Part shown: one piece after another, positions 50,610-60,449 of the stretch
How positions within the stretch are numbered: the first letter of the stretch is position 1
Layout: each line of letters opens with the position of its first letter
Assembly: GCF_000382045.1 (NCBI RefSeq)
Contig: NZ_KB907451.1
Span: 1-64,000 of the forward strand
Direction of reading: 5' to 3'
Origin: Variovorax atrisoli 110B
GTDB taxonomy: Bacteria; Pseudomonadota; Gammaproteobacteria; Burkholderiales; Burkholderiaceae_C
Length of the DNA stretch: 64,000 nucleotides
Made by a program: the position numbers and the translations under genes
The notes under the pieces: model-generated
Seen by the model: the letters and a program-made list of their open reading frames with translations, nothing else
What the model was told of the DNA's origin: nothing
Database searches by the model: none

Positions 50610-51527
50610 TCAGGATACGCCGGCCTTCGCATCCGCAGCACCCGGCGGGTTTTGCAGCAGGTGGTCGATGAAGGCGCGCACCGCCGGCAGCATGCCGCGG
50701 CGCGATGCGAAGGCTGCCTGGATCTCGCTGGCCGCGCAGGCCCATTCGCCGCACAGGCGCACCAGGCGGCCGTCGGCAAGGGCGTCGCGGCACATGATCT
50801 CGGGCAGCAGCGCGAGCCCCATGCCCTGCTCGGCCAGGTGCCTCAGCGCGAACATGTCGTCGGTCACGACGTGCGGCGTGAAGGCGAAATCGTGCGACTC
50901 GCTGCCGCGCTCCAGAGCCCAGCGGTAGCGCTCGTTGTCCGCGGGCAGCGACAGCACCGGCCATGCGGCCAGGTCGCCGAGCGAGCGCGGCATGCCCAGC
51001 CGCTCCACCAGCGCGGAGCTCGCAAGCAGCACGTCGACTGTGCTGCCCAGCGGGCGCGCGACCAGGCTCGAATCCTCGAAGGGCGGGCGGCGCACGCGCA
51101 GCACCACGTCGATGTTCTCCTGCAGCGGATCGACGCGGCGGTTGCTCACCTCCAGCTGCAGCCGCACACCCGGAAAGGCGCGCATGAACGACGGGATCAG
51201 CGGCGTGAGCCAGAACTGCGCGAGCGTGAACGGGCAGCTCACGCGCAGCAGGCCCTGCGGCTGCGCGGTGGCCTGCCGAGCCACGTCGAAGGCTTCCTCG
51301 CCGGCCGCCACGGTCGCCTGGCAGCGCTCGTAGAACTGCCGGCCCACGCTGGTGAGCAGCAGCCGTCGCGAACTGCGCTGCAGCAGGCGCACGCCGATGC
51401 GCTCCTCGAGCAGCGAGACGCGCCGGCTCAGGCGCGACTTGGGAATGCCGAGGTGCCGGCTCGCGGCGCTGAAGCCCTGCTGCTCCACCACGTGGGCGAA
51501 GAGGGCGAGGTCGTTGAAATCTTCCAT
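50610..51527 (-). CDS. LysR-family transcriptional regulator
   Basis: 305 residues. HTH MEDFNDLALFAHVVEQQGFSAASRHLGIPKSRLSRRVSLLEERIG with the SRLSRRV recognition variant of the AaeR/DsdC-like, YhjC-type group. Ligand domain from about residue 90. Divergent from the FAH/VOC gene pair at 51665, with several CGTTC/GAACG half-sites between them; it likely regulates that pair and itself. Confidence 0.88.
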   Translation of the reverse strand: MEDFNDLALFAHVVEQQGFSAASRHLGIPKSRLSRRVSLLEERIGVRLLQRSSRRLLLTSVGRQFYERCQATVAAGEEAFDVARQATAQPQGLLRVSCPFTLAQFWLTPLIPSFMRAFPGVRLQLEVSNRRVDPLQENIDVVLRVRRPPFEDSSLVARPLGSTVDVLLASSALVERLGMPRSLGDLAAWPVLSLPADNERYRWALERGSESHDFAFTPHVVTDDMFALRHLAEQGMGLALLPEIMCRDALADGRLVRLCGEWACAASEIQAAFASRRGMLPAVRAFIDHLLQNPPGAADAKAGVS

Positions 51528-51561
51528 GTTGTCTCGTCGGGTCTTTCTCGTTCTTCTGGCG

Positions 51562-51574
51562 GAACGATCCGTTC
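51562..51574. promoter_or_regulatory. GAACG-N3-CGTTC, LysR operator candidate
   Basis: Perfect 5-bp arms; a further CGTTC at 51549-51553 gives an overlapping CGTTC-N8-GAACG, and CGTTCGTTC lies about 20 bp downstream. The repeated half-sites in the LysR/FAH gap suggest multiple binding. Confidence 0.5.
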
Positions 51575-51664
51575 TTTTCAGGCCGATTGCTCGGCGTTCG
51601 TTCCATCAGCATCATCGATTGCTCTCCACCGGTCAACCGCCAACTTCACACCCGCACGCACGCC

Positions 51665-52537
51665 ATGAAACTTGCCAGCTTCCACCATCGCGACAGGCTT
51701 CGCTTCGGCGTGGTCCGAAGCGACGATGCAGTCGCGGACCTGAGCGGGCAGCCCGGCGCGCCGGCGGGGCTGCTCGAACTGATCGCGCGTGGTGACGAGG
51801 GCATGGCCTGGCTGCAGGCGGTGCTGGCCGATGCGCCGCGCGTGGCCTTGTCGGACGTGCGGCTGGCGGCGCCGATTCCCGCGCCGCGCAAGTTCCTCGG
51901 GCTCGGCGGCAACTACGCCTCGCACCTCGAGGAAGCCGCGAAGCTCGGCCTGGTGCGGCCGCCGGGGCAGGTGTGGTTCAACAAGCAGGTGTCGTGCGTG
52001 GCCGGCCCTTTCGATGCGGTGCACAAGCCCCGCGTGTCCGACCAGTTCGACTACGAGGGCGAGCTGGGCCTGGTGATCGGCCGGCGCTGCCGCCACGTCC
52101 GCGCGGAGGACGCGATGGCGATGGTGGCCGGCTACGTGGTGGTCAACGACATGAGCGTGCGCGACTGGCAGATGCGCGCGCCGACGCACACGCTGGGCAA
52201 GTCCTTCGACACGCACGGCCCCTTCGGGCCCTGGCTGGTGACGCGCGACGAGATCGCCGATCCGCATGCGCTGCGGCTGCGCACCTGGGTCAACGGCGAG
52301 CTGCGGCAGGACGGCAACACGGCGCAGATGATCCACCGCATCGAGGCGATGCTGGTGGAACTGAGCACCGCCTTCACGCTGGAGCCCGGCGACGTGCTGA
52401 GCACCGGCAGCCCCGCCGGCGTCGGCGGCCTGATGGACCCGCCGCGCTACCTGGTGCCGGGCGACGTGGTGCGGGTGGAGATCGAGGGCATCGGCCACAT
52501 CGAGAACCGCGTGGTGGCCGAGCCCGGCGCCACCTGA
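51665..52537 (+). CDS. Fumarylacetoacetate hydrolase-family protein
   Basis: 290 residues from the ATG at 51665. FAH signatures: PRKFLGLGGNYASHLEEA, DYEGELGLVIGRRCRHV (metal Glu/Asp), GYVVVNDMSVRDWQ, KSFDTHGPFGPWLV and LSTGSPAGVG. Such enzymes hydrolyse or decarboxylate acylpyruvates and ring-fission products. Together with the VOC dioxygenase-like gene 35 bp downstream it looks like the lower part of an aromatic meta-type pathway. Confidence 0.9.
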   Translation: MKLASFHHRDRLRFGVVRSDDAVADLSGQPGAPAGLLELIARGDEGMAWLQAVLADAPRVALSDVRLAAPIPAPRKFLGLGGNYASHLEEAAKLGLVRPPGQVWFNKQVSCVAGPFDAVHKPRVSDQFDYEGELGLVIGRRCRHVRAEDAMAMVAGYVVVNDMSVRDWQMRAPTHTLGKSFDTHGPFGPWLVTRDEIADPHALRLRTWVNGELRQDGNTAQMIHRIEAMLVELSTAFTLEPGDVLSTGSPAGVGGLMDPPRYLVPGDVVRVEIEGIGHIENRVVAEPGAT

Positions 52538-52572
52538 GCGCACCGCCCTTCGAAGAAGAAAAGGAGACAGCC

Positions 52573-53187
52573 ATGAACGACGAACCCGCCCTGCCCGCAC
52601 GCCGCCCCCTGCCCGACTTCGCGCACACCGCACTGCGCCCGGTCAAGCTCGCGCACGTCGTGCTGCGCGTGGGCGATCTCGCCCGCTCGCGCGGCTGGTA
52701 CATCGAAGTGCTGCAGGCACGCGTGGCCTTCGAGAACGACATGCTGTGCTTCCTGAGCTACGACGACGAGCACCACCGCATCGGCCTGGTCGCGCCGCCC
52801 GGGCTGAAGCACGAGGCCGACGCGAGCACGGGGCTGGAGCACATCGCCTTCACCTACGGTTCGCTCGGCGAGCTGCTGGCCAACCACCGGCGGCTGGCGG
52901 CGCGCGGCATCCGGCCCTACTGGTGCATCAACCACGGGCCGACGATCTCGATGTACTACCGCGACCCCGACGGCCACCGACTGGAGCTGCAGCACGACGT
53001 GTTCGAGACGGCCGCGGAAGTCGACGCCTTCTTCGCGGGCGGCGCCTATGCCGAGAACTTCATGGGCGTGGTGTTCGACCCCGACGCGCTGGCCGCACGC
53101 TACGAGGCCGGCGAGCCGCTGGCTTCGCTCACCGCGCGGCCCAGGCTGCCGCAGGGCAAGGGGCCGTGGGACATGTTCGTGCCCTGA
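52573..53187 (+). CDS. VOC-family (extradiol dioxygenase-like) protein
   Basis: 204 residues, AAGGAG 7 nt before the ATG. Metal ligands of the vicinal-oxygen-chelate fold: His in KLAHVVLRVGD, His in LEHIAFTYGS, Glu in GHRLELQHDVF; CINHGPTISMYYRDPDGHRLE matches single-domain extradiol enzymes such as biphenyl-type catechol 2,3-dioxygenases. The C-terminal DPDALAARYEAGEPL extension is common in this subfamily. Pairs with the FAH gene to cleave an aromatic diol and hydrolyse the product. Confidence 0.88.
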   Translation: MNDEPALPARRPLPDFAHTALRPVKLAHVVLRVGDLARSRGWYIEVLQARVAFENDMLCFLSYDDEHHRIGLVAPPGLKHEADASTGLEHIAFTYGSLGELLANHRRLAARGIRPYWCINHGPTISMYYRDPDGHRLELQHDVFETAAEVDAFFAGGAYAENFMGVVFDPDALAARYEAGEPLASLTARPRLPQGKGPWDMFVP

Positions 53188-53199
53188 ATTACAGGGCGC

Positions 53200-54581
<1,382 letters not shown>

Positions 54582-54582
<1 letters not shown>

Positions 54583-55772
54583 CAGCGCATCATGCCCTCA
54601 TCTGCCGATGCGGGAAGCTGCTGCTTGACCAGTGCCACCCAGTAGGCGGCGCCCAGCGGCAGGATGTTGTCGTTGAAGTCGTAGTACGGGTTGTGCACGT
54701 TCGGATCGTTCGGGCCCTCGCCCGCGCCGATGCCGATGTAGGCGCCGGGGCGCTTCTGCAGCATGAAGGCGAAGTCTTCCGAGCCCATGGCGGGCGGGAT
54801 GTCGGTGTGCACCTGGGCAAGCTCCACCAGGCTGGCGGCCGCGGCGATGGCGGCGTCGGTCTCGGCGGGCGTGTTGACCACGCCGGGGTAGCCGCGGCGG
54901 TAGTCGAGCGCCACCTTCGCGCCGTGCGTGGCGGCCACGCCGTCGCAGATCTGCTGCATGGCGGCGTGGGTCTTGTCCTGGATCTCCGGATCGAGGGTGC
55001 GCACGGTGCCGCGCAGCACCACGGTCTCGGGGATCACGTTCCAGGTGTCGCCGCCATGGATCTGCGTGACGCTCACCACGGCCGAGTCGGTCGCGCCGGT
55101 GCGGCGGCTCACGATGGTCTGCAATGCGTTGACGAGCTGCGCCGAGACCACCACCGAGTCGATGCCGGTCTCGGGCATGGCGCCGTGGCTGCCCTTGCCG
55201 GTGACGACGATCTCGAAGGTGTCGAGAAAAGCCGTCATCGTGCCCTTGCGGATCGCGAACTGGCCGCGCGGCAGGCCGGGGAAGTTGTGCATGCCGTAGA
55301 CGGCATCGGCCGGGAACTGCTCGAACAGGCCCTCGTCCACCATCACGCGGCCGCCGCCTTCGTTCTCCTCGGCGGGCTGGAACACGAAGTGCACCGTGCC
55401 CTTGAAGGGCTTGTGGCGCGAGAGATGCTCGGCCGCGCCCAGCAGCATCGCGGTGTGGCCGTCGTGGCCGCAGGCGTGCATCTTGCCGGCGCACTTGGAG
55501 GCGTGCGGCTGCGTGCCGAGCTCCTGCATGTTGAGCGCGTCGAGGTCGGCGCGCAGCGCGATGCTCGGGCCCTCGCCGTTCTTCAGCGTGCCGACCACGC
55601 CGGTGCCGGCCAGGCCGCGGTGCACAGGCAGGCCCATCAGCATCAGCGCGTTGGCGACGACGTTGGCCGTGCGGTGCTCCTCGAAGGCGGTCTCGGGATT
55701 GGCGTGGATGTCGCGGCGCCAGGCCAGCATGCGGGCACGGGTGTCTTCGGCGATTTCGGGGTCGCGGTACAT
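54582..55772 (-). CDS. M20-family amidohydrolase (hippurate hydrolase-like)
   Basis: 396 residues from the ATG at 55772. Metal motif [18 protein letters not shown] (about 95-112), Glu pair in [11 protein letters not shown] and [12 protein letters not shown] at the end match the M20D group, which cleaves N-acyl amino acids (hippurate, N-acetyl amino acids). KGSHGAMPE lies in the lid domain. Operon partners are a DUF3100 transporter and serine dehydratase, so an N-acyl-serine or similar is a reasonable substrate guess. Confidence 0.9.
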
Positions 55773-55797
55773 GGTGTTGATCTCTCGTGGGACGGGG

Positions 55798-57156
55798 TCA
55801 ATGGAAGAATTCGGCAATCACGGTGGCGCCGAGGAAAGTGCCTGCGGTAGCGGTAAGAGACACCACCAAGATGCGCCAGCCCAGCTGGCGGAACACCGGC
55901 ATGTCCTTCGCGACCGAGAAGCCGGCCAGCGCGAGCACCGGCGTGGTGAAGGCCAGGAAGTTGAGCTTGGCGGTGATCGCGATCAGCGCGTCAGAGAACG
56001 GGAACAGCCCCGGGATGCCAGCCACCGTGGCCACCACCGACAGCACCAGCACCATCGGCAGGCGCGGCACCAGGCGCTTGATGCCCTCGACGATCAGCGC
56101 GATCAACGCGACAGCCGCCAGGCCTTCGAGCGACACCAGCACCGGCACCTTGTAGGTCAGCGAGTTGCCGATGAGCACGCCGCCGCTGACCACCGCCCAG
56201 GCGATGAGCGTGTCGCGCAGCGGCAGCGCCCCGCCGTGGCCGACGCTGACCTGCGACACGGCACCCGTGCCGGCGTCCTGCGCGCCGCGCTTCGAGAAGC
56301 GGCCCAGAACCGGCTCCAGCTTGCCGTAGAGCCACGAGCACAGCGGCAGCGACAGGAACAGCGTGAAATAGAAGCCCACCACCGTCGTCAGCAGGTTCGA
56401 CGCGGCGGCGATGGCGGTGAGCTGCGGCAGCATCTCGGCCGGCTGCTGCGCCGCGATGGCGCCCAGCGCCGCCGCCATCAGGCTGCCGGAGCCCACGCCG
56501 GCGCCCATGGCCAGCGAGCGCGGATCGAAGATGTGCAGGCTGGCGACGAAGCCCGCCAGCACTGCGATGAAGAGCGCGCCCAGCACGGTGCCGGTGATGT
56601 ACTCGGCCAGCACGCCGCGGCCCTCGGGTGAGGCCATGCCGTACTTCTCGCCGATGATCACGAGGTTGCCCTCGCGGCCCACAGAGAAGGTGGCGCCCAC
56701 CGCCTCGCGCTTGATGCCCAGCAGCAGCGCCAGCGGCAGGCCCAGCGCCAGGGTGCCGAGTGCATGGCCGAACTCCTGGAACAGCAGCGCCCAGCCGGCC
56801 TGCTTCACCTGCGGCAGCGCGGCGCCGACCGTGAGGCCCAGCTTCACCACGAACAGCAGCAGGCCCGCGTTCAGCAGGCCGCCAGCGAATGACTGCTCGG
56901 CCGTTGCCACCCGCACCACGACCGGCACGCGACGATGCGCGATGCCCCACGCGGCCGCGATCAGCAGCGCCCACAGCATCGGCAGCAGCGCCACCTTGCC
57001 CGGGCCGACGCTGAACTGCACCGGGCCGATGAGCTCGGCCGCCGCCACGACGGCCAGGGTGACGAGCGCGAGCCGGAGTTTTCCGGAAGCCGACGACGAA
57101 GCGCCGGGAGCGAGCGAAGTGGGGGTGGAAGCAGCGGATGTCATCGGTTGGGGCAT
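55798..57156 (-). CDS. DUF3100 membrane transporter
   Basis: 452 residues from an ATG at 57156; ATGs at 57216 and 57144 are alternatives, none with a clear ribosome site. At least ten membrane helices (LALVTLAVVAAAELIG, LLPMLWALLIAAAW, GALFIAVLAGFVASL and others) with conserved FSVGREGNLVIIGEKYGMASPEGRGVL and GMGAGVGSGS-like MGAGVGSGSLMAA. The family is found beside M20 hydrolases and is presumed to carry their substrate or product. First gene of the operon with M20 and sdaA, 25 bp before the M20 start. Confidence 0.82.
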   Translation of the reverse strand: MPQPMTSAASTPTSLAPGASSSASGKLRLALVTLAVVAAAELIGPVQFSVGPGKVALLPMLWALLIAAAWGIAHRRVPVVVRVATAEQSFAGGLLNAGLLLFVVKLGLTVGAALPQVKQAGWALLFQEFGHALGTLALGLPLALLLGIKREAVGATFSVGREGNLVIIGEKYGMASPEGRGVLAEYITGTVLGALFIAVLAGFVASLHIFDPRSLAMGAGVGSGSLMAAALGAIAAQQPAEMLPQLTAIAAASNLLTTVVGFYFTLFLSLPLCSWLYGKLEPVLGRFSKRGAQDAGTGAVSQVSVGHGGALPLRDTLIAWAVVSGGVLIGNSLTYKVPVLVSLEGLAAVALIALIVEGIKRLVPRLPMVLVLSVVATVAGIPGLFPFSDALIAITAKLNFLAFTTPVLALAGFSVAKDMPVFRQLGWRILVVSLTATAGTFLGATVIAEFFH

Positions 57157-57240
57157 CGTGTGGCGCAGCGGCGGCTGCGGGCTGCCGGGAAGTTTCGGAT
57201 CGCCTGCCTCTTGCATCAATGGCCGCGAATCGGGATATTC

Positions 57241-57257
57241 GTTGCATTGAATGCAAC
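57241..57257. promoter_or_regulatory. GTTGCAT-TGA-ATGCAAC operator candidate
   Basis: Perfect 7-bp arms around a 3-bp centre, between the DUF3100 operon and the LysR gene, 18 bp before the LysR ATG. Strong candidate LysR site controlling both directions. Confidence 0.6.
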
Positions 57258-57275
57258 ACTCAGGAGACGAAGGCC

Positions 57276-58205
57276 ATGGACGACAGGCTCGACACGCGCC
57301 GCGTGCGCTACTTCATGCAGGTGCTGGAGAGCGGCTCCGTGCGCGGCGCCGCCGAGGTGCTCGACATGGACCCCTCGGCCGTGAGCCGCGCCATCGGCAT
57401 CCTCGAACAGGAGTGCGGCCTGCCGCTGCTGGAGCGCCACGGTCGCGGCGTGGTGCCCACGGACGCGGGCCAGATGCTGGCCGGCTACGTGCGCCGCCAG
57501 AACAGCCAGAAGCAGCACCTGATGGCGCAGCTCGACAGCATCCGCAAGATCGAGCGCGGCCACATCGACATCGTGGCCGGCGAGGGCTACGTGGACTGGC
57601 TCATGCGCCACAGCCTGCGCGACTTCATGACCTCGCACCCGAAGATCACCATCGACCTCGACGTGGCCAGCACCGACGAGATCGTGCAGCGGGTGGTGGA
57701 GGAGCGCGCCCACGTCGGCCTGCTGTTCCAGCCGCCCAAGGACGATCGGCTGACCTCGCACCAGTCGCACCCGCAGCCGATCCAGGCCATGGTGCTGCGC
57801 TCGCACCCGCTGGCGCAGCTCGACCGGCCGCTGACGCTCGCCGACCTGCAGCCCCACCCGGGCGCCACGCTGCACCGCAACTTCGGCGTGCGCCAGCACA
57901 TCGAGGCCGCCGAGATCAGCGAGGGCGTGCGCCTGCCCTCGCTGCTGACCACCACCTCGTTCAGCGCGCTGGGGCATTTCGTCTCGGCGGGCCTGGGCTA
58001 TGCGCTGGGCACGCGCATCTCGCTCACGCCGAACGCGAGCAACCCCGATCTGGTGGAACTGCCGATGAAGAACCCGCTGCTGTCGCAGGGCCGCTCGCAC
58101 ATCGTGTCGCGCCACGGACGCATGCTCTCGCCCGCCGCGTCGGAGCTGCTGCGGCAGGTGGTGGCGGACATGCGGCGCTTCGCGGAGACCAAGCCTTCCG
58201 AATGA
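57276..58205 (+). CDS. LysR-family regulator of the DUF3100-M20-sdaA operon
   Basis: 309 residues, AGGAG about 10 nt before the ATG. HTH RVRYFMQVLESGSVRGAAEVLDMDPSAVSRAIGILEQECG; effector domain from about 90 (ERGHIDIVAGEGYVDWLMRHS). A perfect inverted repeat precedes the gene. Divergence from the DUF3100 operon makes that its likely target. Overlaps the next gene by 4 nt. Confidence 0.88.
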   Translation: MDDRLDTRRVRYFMQVLESGSVRGAAEVLDMDPSAVSRAIGILEQECGLPLLERHGRGVVPTDAGQMLAGYVRRQNSQKQHLMAQLDSIRKIERGHIDIVAGEGYVDWLMRHSLRDFMTSHPKITIDLDVASTDEIVQRVVEERAHVGLLFQPPKDDRLTSHQSHPQPIQAMVLRSHPLAQLDRPLTLADLQPHPGATLHRNFGVRQHIEAAEISEGVRLPSLLTTTSFSALGHFVSAGLGYALGTRISLTPNASNPDLVELPMKNPLLSQGRSHIVSRHGRMLSPAASELLRQVVADMRRFAETKPSE

Positions 58206-58723
58206 CGATGAAGGGCTTCGTTTGCGCGCCGGGGCCCTTCGGTGTTCTGATCGGGCCCAACATGCTCTACGTCACCGCCCTCTTCGTCCACCTGCTGTGC
58301 GCCGCCTTCTGGGTCGGCGGCATGGCGACCATGCACTTCGCCGTGCGCCCCTCGGCCGTCGCCACGCTCGAACAGCCGCCGCAGCGCCTGCGCATGATGG
58401 CCGCGACGCTGCGGCGCTTCTTCGTGGGGGTGGACGCCTCGGTCACGCTGCTCTTCGCGACCGGCGTGGCGATGATCCTTGCCGGCGGCGGCTTCCGCGG
58501 CCTGCACTGGCGCATCGAGGCGATGATGAGCATCGCGATCGTGATGGCCGCCATCTACACCTACATCCGCGCCTTCGTGTTCAGGGCGATGCGCCGCGCG
58601 GTGGATGAAAGCGCCTGGCCGGTGGCTGCCGCGCGGCTGAACACGGTGCGCAAGCTGGTGACGGTGAACCTCGTGCTGGGAGTCGTGGTGTTCGGCGTGG
58701 CGACTATCGGGCGGGCGGCCTAG
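58202..58723 (+). CDS. CopD-like multi-pass membrane protein
   Basis: 173 residues from 58202, or 153 from an ATG at 58262 (MLYVTALFVHLLCAAFWVGG), which fits homologs of this type better. Four hydrophobic helices (ALFVHLLCAAFWVGGMATM; VDASVTLLFATGVAMILAGG; AMMSIAIVMAAIYTYIRAFV; LVTVNLVLGVVVFGVATIG). The HLLCAAFWVGG motif is shared with CopD-type and related proteins. Function unknown. Ends tail to tail with the 58720 gene, stops overlapping in CTAG. Confidence 0.75.
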   Translation: MTMKGFVCAPGPFGVLIGPNMLYVTALFVHLLCAAFWVGGMATMHFAVRPSAVATLEQPPQRLRMMAATLRRFFVGVDASVTLLFATGVAMILAGGGFRGLHWRIEAMMSIAIVMAAIYTYIRAFVFRAMRRAVDESAWPVAAARLNTVRKLVTVNLVLGVVVFGVATIGRAA

Positions 58724-59127
58724 CTTTTGCGGTACTCCGGCTCAATCCGCGGCTCACCGATGCAAAGAACGGAGACGCATTCGGCCACGCTGGTGACTAG
58801 GTATTCACGGACATCGCCATAGAACAATCCGATGCAACTGCCAGGGCGAGTGGACTCCTGTGACAGCCACCCACCAGATTGAATTGAGAACACCGAGCAG
58901 CTCGGAGAAGAGCAGGCTGGCCAGTATTCAGCAAGATCGCGCTCATCCATGACCCTGTAGGCCACGACGTGGTCGAATCTGATACTGATCAACGTATTGC
59001 TCTTGGGAGCCTGCGCGACGACTGTGAGCTTTCGCGCTGCATAGTCGATACGCACGATCTCACTGACACCGTAGTCGTCGACCGCGACAGGCAACGCAAC
59101 CGCCTCGACCTTTGTCGGCTGAGTCAT
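58720..59127 (-). CDS. Unrecognised small protein in a lower-GC islet
   Basis: 135 residues, base composition clearly lower in GC than neighbours. No signal or membrane segment. The sequence is Ser/Cys-rich (ACSSPSCSVFSIQSGGWLSQESTRPGSC), starts with MTQPTKVEAVALPVAVDDYGVSEIVRIDYAARK and has five Cys. Size, composition and isolation resemble orphan immunity proteins of polymorphic toxin systems, but no toxin gene is present and I cannot name a family. Start codon sits in an ATGA overlap with a 17-codon upstream ORF at 59124-59177. Confidence 0.6.
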   Translation of the reverse strand: MTQPTKVEAVALPVAVDDYGVSEIVRIDYAARKLTVVAQAPKSNTLISIRFDHVVAYRVMDERDLAEYWPACSSPSCSVFSIQSGGWLSQESTRPGSCIGLFYGDVREYLVTSVAECVSVLCIGEPRIEPEYRKS

Positions 59128-59177
59128 GGCACGGCCCGCTCCAACACGATGTGCATCGCATAAGAACGTTCAGACAT
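59124..59177 (-). CDS. 17-residue ORF upstream of and coupled to the 58720 gene
   Basis: ATG at 59177 with GGAG about 8 nt upstream; reads MSERSYAMHIVLERAVP and stops in the ATGA that starts the next frame. It may be a leader peptide that couples translation, or the original N-terminus of the downstream protein separated by a frameshift. Confidence 0.4.
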   Translation of the reverse strand: MSERSYAMHIVLERAVP

Positions 59178-59353
59178 CGAAATCTCCCCAAGGACCGTTC
59201 TGCGCAATATGGCGTTCACCGATTCTCCGCCAAGCTTTCAATGCCTATAGCACCATCTTCAGCTCACCAAACAGGGAAGCCGCTTGAGTTGCAGGGAGGC
59301 GCAATCCGTGCGCGAGCCCGCGTGGCGCCACCGGCGCCGGTAGGCCGCACCGC
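59178..59353. other. Intergenic remnant right of the low-GC islet
   Basis: No ORF, RNA or repeat recognised. Composition shifts from lower GC back to typical GC at about 59320, possibly the edge of an inserted segment. Confidence 0.35.
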
Positions 59354-59767
59354 TCAGACCAGGTTGAGCTCCACGTCGATGTTGCCGCGCGTGAGCTTCG
59401 AGTAGGGGCAGGTCTGGTGCGCGGTGTCGACCACGGCGCGCGCGATCTCGCGGTCCAGGCCGGGCAGGCTCACGTTCAGGCGCGCCTGCAGGAAGTACTG
59501 GCCCTCTTCGAGCACGAGGTCGACCTCGGCATCCACCGACAGGTCGGCCGGCAGCTTGACCTTCAGCGTGCCCGCGGCCTTGCCCATCGCGCCGATGAAG
59601 CACGCCGACCAGCCCGCCGCGAACAGCTGCTCGGGGTTGGTGCCGGTGCCGTTGCCGCCGGGGGGCGAGAGCTGGATGTCCAGGTGGCCGTCGCTGCTGC
59701 GCGATGCGCCGAGGCGGCCGCCGGTGGTGTGGGTCTTGCCGGTGTAGAGGACTTGCTTGTCGGTCAT
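59354..59767 (-). CDS. ohr: Organic hydroperoxide resistance protein
   Basis: 137 residues. The two redox cysteines of Ohr are in GWSACFIGAMGK (about 50-61) and HQTCPYSKLTRGNIDVEL (about 117-134); the Arg-bearing VLYTGKTHTTGGRLG start and NPEQLFAAG loop are also conserved. Reduces organic hydroperoxides with lipoyl-protein electrons. Usually controlled by OhrR, for which no gene is seen in the window. Confidence 0.93.
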   Translation of the reverse strand: MTDKQVLYTGKTHTTGGRLGASRSSDGHLDIQLSPPGGNGTGTNPEQLFAAGWSACFIGAMGKAAGTLKVKLPADLSVDAEVDLVLEEGQYFLQARLNVSLPGLDREIARAVVDTAHQTCPYSKLTRGNIDVELNLV

Positions 59768-59989
59768 GGTGGTTCCTTGGATGGAAGGTGATTCGGAATG
59801 AGGCCCGGTTGTCGAAGGCCCCGTCGCTTCGTGCGATGTGCGTCGGAAGCGATGCAGGAATTACATCGGCGGGCTGTATCCGCGATGTGTCGAACCACCT
59901 GCCGATTTGCATGCCCGTGTGTCCGCAGCGCCGTGCAGACACAGTGGCGTACAAATCTGCGGACGGAGGGAATCAGGAAGAAGGAAGGC
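59768..59989. other. Intergenic region, nothing recognised
   Basis: 222 bp upstream of ohr and downstream of the VOC gene at 59990. Expected to contain the ohr promoter; AT-rich segments occur at 59790-59900 but no OhrR-type palindrome is obvious. Confidence 0.4.
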
Positions 59990-60421
59990 TCAGGCCGCCG
60001 GGCCCTTGAGCTCGACGGTGTTGCCGTCGGGGTCGGCGACGTAGATCGAGGGCCCGTTGCCCTCCGCGCCGAAGTTGTTCTGCACCTCGCCGTTCACCGC
60101 GACGCCATGCTCGGCCATCAGCGTGCGGATGACGGCTTCGTCGAAGGGCTCGATGCGCAGGCAGACGTGATCGACGTTGCGGCCTTCCGCACCGGCGAGC
60201 GCCCCGCCCTGCCGGCCCAGCGGGCCGTCGTGCGTGACGAGGTCGATCAGGCTGGTGCCCGCGCGCAGGTGCACGAGCCCCAGGTCGTCGCGGCGCTTCT
60301 CGACGGCGCAGCCCAGCACGCCGCGATAGAAGGCGATGGAACGCTCGGCATCCTTCACGCGCAGCACGACGTGGTCGATGCGCAGCACCGAGAAAGCGGG
60401 CATGGGCATCGGGCTGACCAT
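59990..60421 (-). CDS. VOC-family (glyoxalase/dioxygenase superfamily) protein
   Basis: 143 residues from the ATG at 60421 with GGAAGAGG upstream; a longer frame to 60628 overlaps the CoA-transferase gene and is rejected. Single VOC domain: RIDHVVLRVKDAERSIAFYRGVLG, NVDHVCLRIEPFD and NGPSIYVADPDGNTVELKG; metal ligands His/His/Glu are present. Likely a dioxygenase, isomerase or resistance-type enzyme; substrate unknown. 28 bp after the CoA-transferase stop, so probably in the same transcript. Confidence 0.85.
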   Translation of the reverse strand: MVSPMPMPAFSVLRIDHVVLRVKDAERSIAFYRGVLGCAVEKRRDDLGLVHLRAGTSLIDLVTHDGPLGRQGGALAGAEGRNVDHVCLRIEPFDEAVIRTLMAEHGVAVNGEVQNNFGAEGNGPSIYVADPDGNTVELKGPAA

Positions 60422-60449
60422 GGCCTCTTCCTTCTTTTCTCTTTCGTCT

